A DNA stretch of 64,000 nt from Synanceia verrucosa (taxonomy: Eukaryota > Chordata > Actinopteri > Perciformes > Synanceiidae). Shown here one piece after another: positions 23,371-32,682 of this stretch (within the stretch, counting starts at the first letter, position 1; every line of letters starts with the position of its first letter). A program made the translations under genes and the position numbers. Under the pieces are notes generated by a model. It worked only from the letters and a program-made list of their open reading frames with translations. It ran no database searches and was not told the DNA's origin. Location of the stretch: assembly GCA_029721515.1 (NCBI GenBank), contig CM056567.1, positions 22,304,731 to 22,368,730 on the forward strand. Direction: 5' to 3'.

Positions 23371-24260
23371 ACTGCAATCTTTCTTAAAAACAAGTAAAGT
23401 ACATAAATTGGCACCTCACCTTTGAATTCACCTAGCTCATAGTCTGTGTCGATAATATAAACTGAACCCTCTGCTCCTTTCATAGTGTAAAAAAGTTCTT
23501 GTGGTATAATTATTAATTATAGAATTGCAAAACATATGTGGTTTTTGGTGATTTAACCACAAATTGCTCATCAGATATTGTTTTTCTACCTTCAGGGACT
23601 CCTCTGTGAGTCCCTAGAAAAAAAGTCATTTTAGTGAGTAAACAAGTTCTGAAAAGCCAATCTCATTCTGGAAAATACAAATCCTGGTGAGCGTATTTGA
23701 TGTTTTGGCAGAGGACCGACTGTAGTAATAGAAGGACTTTCATTATTTATTAGGTACATAAATATAGGAGGGAAGCAGGTGACTACAACATATCCCACTA
23801 AATTATGTATTATTCATTGTTATTAGTATAAGACATGATGGTAAAATATGTACAGAAAAGGCCTATTTTAAAAAAATAAATAAAATAAAATGTTATTATT
23901 GACATAATATTAGCACAGCATTTCCCCGAAAGAACTATTGGACATATTAGTTATTATTATCCCAATTTCTGGGAAATTGTATAACCTTTCTCTATATTAT
24001 GCAATCTTTGTAAGATTATCTATTTTATTTTTTTAAGACTGTAGTTTAGTGTGCTGTATTTTCCTCTCTTTTCATGAATAAATGTTCAACCAAACCAAAA
24101 GGATTATTTTTGTTTTTTTAATTCAGTCTTTTCTCATAGTTTGTTTCTTTTTTCTTTTCTTTTTTGCTGAAATGATAAAGGAGGTAGAGGGGAGGGAGAT
24201 GAAGGAAGTTACTGATGTCCAGCCTAAGCTGAACATCCAGCAGCCTCCTCCACTTGACAG
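23371..24260. other. No gene seen; possible 3' end of the coiled-coil gene
   Basis: AT-rich, non-coding. TTTATT at 24024-24029 would be a minus-strand AATAAA polyadenylation signal about 235 bases after the stop codon of the coiled-coil gene. Confidence 0.35.
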
Positions 24261-25535
24261 TCACTGTCTCTTCTCCGCTCCTCTTCTTTTCACCTCCTTT
24301 TTCTCCTCCTCCTCCCTCTTCTTCATCTCCCTGTCACGCAGCTTGGTCTTCATCCTCTCCAACGCTGCCTCCCTGTCCAGGATCTCCCGTCTGAAGAGGA
24401 AGCAGCCTCTCCTGCTCTTCTGGTAGAGGCAGATCTCCTCCAGAAGTTTGATCTCCTCTTGCATGTGTTGAGCTGCCGTCTCCAGGCCTTGTATTTTTTT
24501 GTCCAGGTCCTTGTTGATATCGTAGACCTGCTCATATTTTATCTTCCACTCACTAAGGTGGGTATTTGCCTGTTGGAGTCTTGTTTCCCAGATCCGCGTC
24601 GTATCATCCAGGAGAAATGTGAACCAGCGCTCCCTCTCATCCCGGTGCCTCGTGTACATGCGCTCCACTTTCTCTCTTGATTCCTGCCAGGCTGCCTCGG
24701 CTTGTTTGAAGTCAGCTGTTTGTCTTTCCAGCTGGCTCGTTTTCTCAGTGAGACTCAGACGCAAATGGTCGTTGCATTGGACAAGACTTTGTATTTTGTT
24801 GTCCTTGTTGTGAAGGTCGATCTCCAGCTGGATCACCTTGTTTTTCCAGCTCTCTTGTGTCTGTGACAGCCTCTCCTCCAATGCTTTGACCTGTTCCTGA
24901 CAGGTTGCCTCGGTCTCGTAGAGTTTAGTTGTTACTGAGTCCAGCTGCATCGTTGCCTCGTTGAGCCTCTCATATAAACGGCCCATGTTTTGTTTAAGAG
25001 GCCAGATTATGTTGTCCTTGTCCCGAATCTCAGTCTTCATCTGGCTCTCCTTCTTTCTCCAGTCCTCCTCTTTCTGTTCCAGCTCCTTGGCAAACCTCTC
25101 CTCCAATGCTTTGACCTGTTCCTGACAGGTTGCCTCGGTCTCTTCGAGTTTAGCTGTCACTGAGTCCAGCTGCATCGTTGCCTCGTTGAGCCTCTCATAT
25201 AAGCGGCCCATGTTTTGTTTAAGAGGCCAGATTATGTTGTCCTTGTCCCGAATCTCAGTCTTCATCTGGCTCTCCTTCTTTCTCCAGTCCTCCTCTTTCT
25301 GTTCCAGCTCCTTGGCAAACCTCTCCTCCAATGCTTTGACCTGTTCCTGCCAGGCGTTCTTCATCCTTTCATCGAAAGCATTTGCTACTGAACTAATAAC
25401 TTCGCTTAGATACGTGTAAGTATCACTTGCGTAAAGTGCCACTGGTGGAGAAACATGGTCCCGTTGAGGATGTTCTGGTTGGTCCTGGGGCCTGCCAGCA
25501 TCCTCCTGGTGTGTTGTGTTGTTTCCTCCTTCCAT
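24261..25535 (-). CDS. Coiled-coil protein, 424 residues, single exon in this window
   Basis: An intact minus-strand frame of 424 codons starts at the ATG at 25535 (MEGGNNTTHQ). The frame stays open for 39 further codons upstream but without an ATG, and this ATG has G at -3 and +4, so it is the preferred start. After a polar N-terminus of about 80 residues, nearly all of the rest is Glu/Lys/Gln-rich heptad-like sequence predicted to be a long coiled coil: QVKALEERFAKELEQKEEDW twice, then LSQTQESWKNKV, and a basic/acidic tail ending EEEEKKEVKRRGAEKRQ. No signal peptide, membrane segment or catalytic motif is visible. Residues of one 75-residue unit are tandemly duplicated (see 24871-25320). 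I do not recognise the family; a cytoskeletal or ciliary scaffold is only a guess. The lack of introns could mean a retrogene. Confidence 0.65.
   Translation of the reverse strand: MEGGNNTTHQEDAGRPQDQPEHPQRDHVSPPVALYASDTYTYLSEVISSVANAFDERMKNAWQEQVKALEERFAKELEQKEEDWRKKESQMKTEIRDKDNIIWPLKQNMGRLYERLNEATMQLDSVTAKLEETEATCQEQVKALEERFAKELEQKEEDWRKKESQMKTEIRDKDNIIWPLKQNMGRLYERLNEATMQLDSVTTKLYETEATCQEQVKALEERLSQTQESWKNKVIQLEIDLHNKDNKIQSLVQCNDHLRLSLTEKTSQLERQTADFKQAEAAWQESREKVERMYTRHRDERERWFTFLLDDTTRIWETRLQQANTHLSEWKIKYEQVYDINKDLDKKIQGLETAAQHMQEEIKLLEEICLYQKSRRGCFLFRREILDREAALERMKTKLRDREMKKREEEEKKEVKRRGAEKRQ
24871..25320 (-). repeat. Two tandem 225-bp units inside the coiled-coil gene
   Basis: Units 24871-25095 and 25096-25320 differ at only about 5 of 225 positions, and the first roughly 30 bases of a third unit follow at 25321. 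The period is exactly 75 codons, so the frame is kept. The near identity means a recent duplication or ongoing gene conversion. Confidence 0.97.
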
Positions 25536-25747
25536 ATCAGCGCTGCTGTTTGCAGATATGCTTTTGTAGAAAAGGCTTCTATCTGTTTTAGACTGCAGAC
25601 TGTGAACACTCTGTGTCTCTGTGTGCTGCTGACTCGATCGACCTCTAAACACTTGTGTTCAATAATATTAGATGTTGTGGCTTTCACTGCCTAAAAGATC
25701 AGAGGCAGTTCAGAATACCAGGATGTCATCGCACCAGAACGTGTTCT

Positions 25748-25762
25748 GTTGCTATGGACAAC
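25748..25762. promoter_or_regulatory. RFX X-box-like site between two divergent genes
   Basis: On the minus strand this reads GTTGTCCATAGCAAC. The right half AGCAAC fits the X-box half-site RGYAAC and the left half GTTGTCC is one base from GTTRCC. It lies about 213 bases upstream of the coiled-coil gene ATG and about 240 bases upstream of the CHMP6 relic on the other strand. RFX factors bind such sites in ciliary and other promoters; a single imperfect match is weak evidence. Confidence 0.25.
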
Positions 25763-25964
25763 AGGGGACGCCGGAATTCGCAGTGTGATGTAACATGATC
25801 ACTTTCAGAGGATTTCACAGACCTAATGAGGCCTCCGTCATGGAAATACCTCATTTCAAATTACATAATTTGTTTGTCCCTGCCCAGCCACCGTCCTTCT
25901 TGATGTGGAAGTGGCCGGATGACCTCACCAATATGGAGGCGCTCCACCTTCGTCTGCTCCAACT

Positions 25965-26710
25965 GGCTTTAACTCCTGGAAACACAGCCGAGTGACAGAA
26001 CAAGACAGGTTGGTAAGTGTCACAGCTAGCTAGCATTAGCTAGCTATCTGTTACTGTTAAAGTTAGTCTCCACACTGGACGTTAGGTTCTTGAACAAGAT
26101 TAAGTCGCACAAACTGATTTAACTCAGTGTGGTATATTAAAAACCGTTTGTGTCGGTAGTGGTACGTTATGAGTAACTCTTCAATTCGGCTTGAATATAA
26201 TGTGATATATTCTTTTAGATTTTGGGGTGTTGGTTAAAACAATCCCAGAGCCGTAGCAATCAGTGTAAATCATTTTTAGAAATTTTTAGATATTTAACTG
26301 AAGTGATGCTCAGCTATTTTGGTACTGATTTTATCCAAAGAGTCTAATGTTAGTCTGTTTGCGTTATTTTATTCAAATATCTTACAAATAGGTATATTAG
26401 GTTTGTGCATATTTGACTGTAAAAACCATCAGATTGCAGTAGAGTTTAGCAGGGCTGCAGGTGAGCTCCTCTTGTTCACTGTAATAATACTGACAGCTAT
26501 CTAACCCCAGCATTAGATCATTGAGCTACTCTATGATATTAATGTGTCTGTGAATGGCAGGTTTATTCTCATCTTTCTGTTTTTTTCCTCATTACAACAA
26601 GTGAAACAGCAAAGAGATAAACTGAGGCAGTATCAGAAGAGATCAGCCTGCAGCTGGAGAAGGAGAGACTTTAAGCCAAACAGCTGCTGAAATATGGCAA
26701 AAAAAAGAGC
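25965..26710 (+). pseudogene. CHMP6-like pseudogene (two exon remnants with intron)
   Basis: CHMP6 is the ESCRT-III subunit that nucleates membrane-remodelling filaments. Exon 1 remnant: SRVTEQD (from 25986) sits just before a GTAAGT donor at 26013; the usual MGNLFG start is not found in frame. A 589-base intron ends with a pyrimidine-rich acceptor at 26601. Exon 2 remnant reads KQQRDKLRQYQKR, which matches CHMP6, then a 1-base deletion shifts the frame to ISLQLEKERL, a TAA stop follows, then AKQLLKYGKK. Later exons are absent. The retained intron argues for a duplicated gene copy, not a retrocopy. It is divergent (head to head) with the coiled-coil gene. Confidence 0.8.
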
Positions 26711-27029
26711 GACAATACCAAAATATTCTAATGTTACAGAGAGATAGATCACTACTGAATCGACAAAGTTGACAAATCAGGAGAAATAAACTTCTAGTGG
26801 AATTCTTTATTCATGTTTTTATAAATATCCAGGGTAGAGATCATAAAAGATTTGTGTACATTTTGAGAATCTAATGAGCCTTTGAGTATTTTGTGTTTTG
26901 CATGAAACCACAGATGACGTGTTTGTCACAGTTTCTAAATCTCAAGCAAGATCTGTTAAGTGTGAATGTGAGACATCTGAACACATTGTATCTTGTGTTA
27001 TAAATAGAATAGAATAGTTTTTGTTTGTT

Positions 27030-27245
27030 TTTTTTTATTCATCTCCCTTGGGGGGAAATTCACCTGCCACAGCAGCATAGACAAAATCACAGACACATTG
27101 CAGTAGAAAAAGCAGTAGTTACATAATAGTAATAATAATAAAATAGAATAAAATATTTACATATTTACAAAGAAATAAATACAATGGAATAAAAAAATAT
27201 ATATTTTACTTGTATAAATGACACTGTTGATTAAACACAATTATT
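27030..27245 (-). mobile_element. LINE 3' tail
   Basis: ATTCATCTCCCTTGGGGGGAAATTCACCTGCCACAGCAG is the inverse of a LINE 3'-UTR end, nearly the same as that at 11340-11380. It is non-coding and directly adjoins the 3' end of the next LINE. Confidence 0.75.
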
Positions 27246-27255
27246 ATATTTTTTA

Positions 27256-27534
27256 AGATAAGATAAGATAAGATAAGATTTGTCTCACAATGGAGAAATT
27301 TTCAGTTTACAGCAGCAAGACAGAACAGACTGCAAAGAAAATCAACACACACACAATACAAATATTAAGAAAAAAAAAATTAAAAAAGTAAGATATAACA
27401 GTACAGGATAAGAAATTAAACTGTACACAGTACAGGATAATATATGCATACATCCATCAGTGCCTAAACCTATATATATCATATACATACATACACACAA
27501 TATATGTGCATATCAATATATATATATATATATA

Positions 27535-27572
<38 letters not shown>

Positions 27573-30375
27573 TATACATATACACACACATCCATATACG
27601 TAGGCATAGGCATAATGGCAGATGTAGCAGGTGAAAAAGTGGCTGTGCTGTTCAAGTGATTAAGAGTCCAGAGTTCAGACATGAAGGTTAAACAGTCTGA
27701 CAGCAGCAGGTAGGAACGAGCGGCGGTACCTCTCCTTCCTACAGCGAGGGTGGAGCAGTCTCTGGCTGAAGGAGCTGCCCAGTGCTGTCAGAGTGCCCTG
27801 GAGGGGGTGGGAGGGTCTGTCCAGCATAGCTATTAGCTTAGCTAGCATCCTCCTGTTGCCCACCTCCTCCAGAGTGTCCAGAGAGCAGCCCAGGACAGAG
27901 CTGGCCCTCCTGACCAGCCTGTCCAGTCTCTCTCTGTCCCAGGCTGAGATGCTGCCTGACCAGCAGGCTACTCCATAGAAAATGGCTGAGGCCACCACAG
28001 AGTCATAGAAGGTCTTAAGGAGTGTCCCCTGAACTCCAAAAGACCTGAGTCTCCTCAGCAGGAAGAGCCGGCTCTGCCCCTTCCTGAACAGAGCGTCCGT
28101 GTTGTCTGTCCAGTCCAGTTTATTGTTCAGATGAACACCCAGGTACTTATAAGTGGTCACCCTCTCTATGTCCGTACCCTGGATGTTCATCAGTGCAGGT
28201 GGAGAATGTTGTTTCCTACAGAAGTCCACCACCAGCTCCTTGGTTTTCCCAGGGTTGAGCTGGAGGTGGTTCTGCAGGCACCAGTCCACAAAGTCCTGCG
28301 TCAGTCCCCTGTACTCCCGATCATCTCCATCAGTAATGAGACTGATGATCGCAGAGTCATCTGAGAACTTCTGCAGGTGGCAGGTTGGGGAACTGTAGGT
28401 GAAGTCCGAGGTGTAGAGGGTGAACAGAAATGGAGCCAGGACAGTTCCCTGCGGAGCGCCGGTGCTGCAGAGAAGCATGTCTGACTCACAGCTCTGTGCC
28501 CTCACATACTGTGGTCGGTTTGTGAGGTAGTCTGTAATCCATGTGGTGAGGTGGTGGTCCACATCCGGCATGCTGCAGCTTGTCCCCCAGCAGGATGGGC
28601 TGGATGGTGTTGAAAGCACTGGAGAAATCAAAGAACATGATCCTCACAGTGCTGCTGGTGTTCTCCAGGTGAGTCAGTGATCTGTGCAGCAGGTAGATTA
28701 CTGCATCATCCACTCCAATGTTCGGTTGGTAGGCGAACTGCAGTGGGTCCAGATGTGAGCTCACCATGGGGTGGAGATTTCTCAACACGATCCTCCCCAT
28801 GGTCTTCATCAGGTGAGAAGTGAGGACCACAGGCCTGAAGTGGTTGGGCTCCCTGGGGTGCATCGTCTTCGGGACAGGAACCACACAGGAAGTCTTCCAC
28901 AGTGACGGGACTCTCTCCAGACTCAGACTCAGGTTGGAGATGTGCAGGAGCACCAGACAGAGCTGGTCTGCACAGTCCTTCAGGAGTCTGGAGCTGATGC
29001 CGTTGGGGCCCGTGGCCTTCCTTGTCTTCATCTTCTTCAGCTCACTTCAGGCCCTCCTCTTCTCCTTCAGCAGGGTCTTCAGCTCAGGGGTCACCCAGGG
29101 TTTACTGTTGGAGAAGCACCGTACTTTCCTGGTGGGTACAGTGTTCTCCACACAGAAGTTTATATAGTCCGTCACACAGTGGGTCATGGTGTCGATGTCC
29201 TCACCGTGGGGGTCACACAGCACATCCCAGTGTGTGGTCCTGAAGCAGTCCTGCAGGGCCTCAGTGGCTTCCTCTGACCACAGCTTTACACACCTTATGG
29301 TGGGGGGGTTGCTTCTTCACCATAGGTATGTAAATGTGCTGCAGTCTCACCAGGTTGTGATCTGAGTGACCCAGCGGGGGGAGGGGTGATGAGCTGTATG
29401 CATCCTTGGTGTTTGCATACAGTAAGTCTAGAGTTTTATTGTCTCTAGTAGGGCAGTCCACATACTGGCAGATTGTGGGGAGAGTGGTGGAGAGCGATGT
29501 GTGGTTAAAGTCTCCTGAGATGATGATCAGAGACTGAGGGTGAGCTGTTTGAAGCTGGGACACTTCACTGTGGATGAGCTCACAGGCTGCAGCAGCATCA
29601 GCCGAGAGGGGGATGTAAACGGTGATCGCGATCACGTGTGAAAACTCCCTCGGCAGATAATATGGCCGCAGACTAACAGTCAGCAGTTCAACATCCTTAG
29701 TGCAGCGCTGTTGTTTTTAAGGCTCACATGTCCAGCGTTACACCACCTCTCATTAACGTACATCACAATCCCTCCTCCCTTATTCTTACCACTCTCCCTC
29801 GCGCTCCGGTCCGCTCTGACGAGGTGAAATCCGTCCAGCGTTACGAGCGAGTCCCGAGTGAGTTCATTCAGGCATGACTATGTGAACATCAGCAGGCTAC
29901 TCTCCCGATACTCCCACTGCAGCCGGGTCAGCACCACCAGCTCCTCCATCTTATTAGGTAGAGACCTCACGTTTCCCATGATGACAGACAGGACGGACGG
30001 CTTGTAGCGTCTCCTCTTCTCCCGACGCTTCACTCCTGCCCTGCATCCCCTCTTCCTCCTGCGGAGCTCCTCGGGGATGTCCGGTCTCTGCCATGAAGGT
30101 GGTCTGGCCTGGCTCGCACTAACAGCTGTTCACAGCTGTAAACAATGGAGCCTTGGCTGAACGGGTTGCCAGATGTGGACTTAAAAACTCAGAAAGAAAG
30201 AAGAACAAATAAAATCACTGTTTGCACATCCATAGTTGTGTTGTGCAAATGCAGCACTACTGCTTGAAAGAAAAATTAAGACAGACAGAATGTAAAGGTA
30301 AATAAATAAATAAACACAGAACGCAGACAAGAGCTGCTGTGACTGGCTGCCACTCAGGGCACCATCTTGAATAGC
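27256..30375 (-). mobile_element. Second near full-length L2/CR1-like LINE, frameshifted
   Basis: Minus strand. The 5' end near 30375 shares the GTGGCAGCC-type start of the first LINE. The endonuclease is at about 29990-29250 (IIISGDFNH and HSDHNLV motifs). Reverse transcriptase at 29031-28150 has KATGPNGISSRLL, LDPLQFAY, FFDFSSAFNT, GAPQGTVLAP and the catalytic FSDD. The C-terminal end LGCSLDTLEEVGNRRMLAKL is near 27840 and the frame ends at 27675. A frameshift near 28570-28600 and others in the endonuclease break ORF2. The 3' end is an (AAGAT)n array at 27256-27280. Same clade as the LINE at 11.7 kb but clearly diverged. Confidence 0.9.
27470..27600. repeat. (TA)n/(CATA)n microsatellite in LINE 3'-UTR
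   Basis: Interrupted runs of TA, TACA and CACA across about 130 bases, inside the 3'-UTR of the LINE. Confidence 0.85.
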
Positions 30376-30512
30376 TTGTAAACCATAGTTATGGTTTACA
30401 AGTTAAATCTTCACAAATATTGCAAAAACACAACTCAGTAATCAATTACAATGTCAGAAATTTTACTAGGCTACATCGTATCTGCCAGCAAAAGTAAAAT
30501 ATTGAACCGCCC

Positions 30513-30600
30513 TCAAGAGGATTTGAACCCATGCCTGATTAAATACCATGTTGACACACTGCAGTGTCAACACTCTAAACGCTGTCCTATCCCACCACAT
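30513..30600 (-). other. tRNA-like relic
   Basis: On the minus strand, GGTGGGATAGGACAGCGTTTAGAGTG resembles a tRNA 5' half with A box, and GGGTTCAAATCCTC is an excellent B box. The would-be acceptor strands do not pair, and a perfect palindrome (about 30549-30572) fills the anticodon/variable region, so a working tRNA is unlikely; a tRNA-derived SINE head or tRNA pseudogene fits better. Confidence 0.3.
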
Positions 30601-30953
30601 GATGCTGTAAAAGCTGTAGGTATATATAGGCTAGATGTATTTTATGTCTTCAATTTATTATGATTATATGAAACAAACTGCATTCAGTTCTTGCTTTCAG
30701 TGAGTAGAGAACATGATCATGTTGATGAATATTTCCCAAAGTTGCTAAAGATGTCACACTGGTTTAACGGAAATGAAGCTATGTTTCTGTCGTTGACACA
30801 CTTTCAGCAACAAATGGATCTGAGTACTCGCCGAACGCTTCCGAAACATCTGGAAACTATGTCGTTCGGATGATGGAAGTTCAAACTAATGTTGTTCCAA
30901 CTTACATAGTACGACAGTAGTTGGAGATTTTTGGGAAACAGTCGGATTTGATG

Positions 30954-31465
30954 ATATCCATTTAACAGGAGTGAATGGGGCACTGAAATGCGGACAGTAA
31001 GTGACACATTTCTCAAATAACAGACATTTAATAAGCTGGACTACACTATTACTATTCTCATTTGAGTCTGGAGTTGACCATAACTTCAATCTGTAAACAC
31101 ACTCTACTTCCTGTGTATCATAGGTTACTAAGGACCCCTAGTGCCCACCTATCTGGCCTTCACAGTGCCTGAACTAAAACAAAGCATGAATGCATAAGTG
31201 ACAACATCACAAATAATTTTTTTAGTTCAGGCACTGTGAAGGCCACATAGGTAGGCACTAGGGGTCCTTAGGGGTCCTATGATATACAGGAAGTAGAGTC
31301 TGTTTACAGATTGAATTTTCTCAAGTTACATATAACTACAGACTCAAATGAGATTAGTAATCGTGTAGCCCATCTTATTACATGTCTATTATTTGAGAAA
31401 TGGTCAAGTTTGTGTCATTTACTGGCTGCATTTCTGTGCCCCATTCACTCATGTTAAATGGATAT
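30954..31465. mobile_element. 512-bp palindromic (foldback) MITE
   Basis: The ends are ATATCCATTTAAC and GTTAAATGGATAT. The arms mirror each other through CCCATTCACTC, TTTGAGAAATG, CTCATTTGAGTCTG, CTACTTCCTGT, CATAGG, AAGGACCCCTAGTGCC, GGCCTTCACAGTGCCTGAAC to a 40-base loop near 31180-31219. No coding capacity. Confidence 0.9.
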
Positions 31466-31639
31466 TTAAATTTGATACTCCAAATACTCCAAATGACTCC
31501 ATAAGACTCCATAATGACAAAGTGATATTGGTTAGTAAATGCCAGTATTTTATCCCAGAAATAAGGTCCAATTTGTAAGAAACTGCACTTCCCCTTTAAG
31601 GCCAGCACCTCACTGGCAGAGGAACTGCACTGTTTCTTT

Positions 31640-32200
31640 GTCCACTTTGAGATTCACAGTCTCATCATAGCCACCACCCTCCAGCAGCACACTGACACTT
31701 CAGGACCATGTGCTGAGGACTATAAACCCCAAGAAGGCTGAGCATGAGCATGGTGTTCATTGAACAACCTCACGTGGTGTAAACAGAGCACAGACTCAGC
31801 CGCAGTGTTCATCAGTGGGGACTTCACTTCCTGAGAGTGCTAAAGAAAAACAACCTGCAGAAGAGGCTGGTGATGACTTTTCCACAGAGCCACCATGGAG
31901 CACATCCTGCTAATGCGTCACAGTGAGGTATGCTGGGTGAATAGCAGCAGACCGGACTCTTCTGTCTCCTCTCTCTGCAGATACTGATCAACACCGGCTG
32001 CTCTCTGCTCTCACTGGACGACATTGCCAGTTCTCGCTACCTCAGCAGGGCTACAAACATCAGTCATCGCACCCTGGGCACCACTTGTTCAACCTGTTGC
32101 CCTCTGGCCAACACTACAGGTCTAACAGAACTCAGACTAACAGACTCAAAGACAGTTTTTCCCCAGAGCCATGAGAGCTCTGAACACACAACACAATAAT
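31640..32200 (+). mobile_element. LINE 3' fragment (C-terminal RT region)
   Basis: On the + strand, in shifting frames, blocks such as VLRKNNLQKRL and, at 32070-32170, HPGHHLFNLLPSGQHYRS then NRLKDSFSPEP match the conserved C-terminal tail of fish LINE reverse transcriptases (HPGHHLFELLPSGKRYRS type). Multiple stops; dead. Confidence 0.65.
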
Positions 32201-32409
32201 ACACACTGAACACAATATTTTATTTTTACAACATTTTATCATAAAAGTATGTGGAAAAAAAAGTGCAATACCTTTGAGTAACAGCTACTTAGAACTGATA
32301 GCTGTGCAGTAAATGTGTATATCAACAACTGTACAATAATTTAATCACTGTCAAAACTGTAATTACATTTTCTGTATTTATTCTTTAATTTCGTTTATTT
32401 CTTTATGGC

Positions 32410-32416
32410 TTTATAC

Positions 32417-32480
<64 letters not shown>
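32410..32480. repeat. (TA)n microsatellite just upstream of PHF14
   Basis: About 30 TA units, roughly 200 bases before the proposed PHF14 first-exon donor. Length polymorphism is likely. Confidence 0.97.
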
Positions 32481-32484
<4 letters not shown>

Positions 32485-32639
32485 TATGATATCAAAAAGT
32501 CCATGGCAAGATTTTTATTTATGTAGTTCTGATTTCACCACCGTGTCATCCCTCCTCAGCTGTCCCCATGGCAACATCATCCAGTCATCTATACGTCACA
32601 GCTGCTGTGTTTTCCATTGTCCACATAACATGCTGCTAA

Positions 32640-32682
32640 AGGGAGACCTGCCCTGCTCCTTGTAGTAAATACGAACTACAGA
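32640..32682 (+). other. phf14: PHF14 exon 1 (5'-UTR, end defined by donor)
   Basis: The exon ends ...AACTACAGA followed by the donor GTGAGT at 32683. Its last base A joins TG at 34690-34691 to make the start codon ATG. The transcription start is not defined; 32550-32900 is the least AT-rich, gene-start-like stretch. This pairing is inferred because exon 2 has no ATG of its own and the phases then close exactly. Confidence 0.5.

Noticed and set aside
24082..24426. + strand 114-codon frame
   Set aside because: Overlaps the end of the coiled-coil gene antisense, with a Ser/Phe-rich, pyrimidine-tract composition.
25652..25653. Start of the coiled-coil gene at 25652
   Set aside because: The codon there is GTG; the first good ATG with a favourable context is at 25535.
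30800..30950. Similarity of GTTTCCGAAA / TTTGGGAAACAG motifs to the MITE at 9526
   Set aside because: Only short pieces match; too degenerate to define an element.
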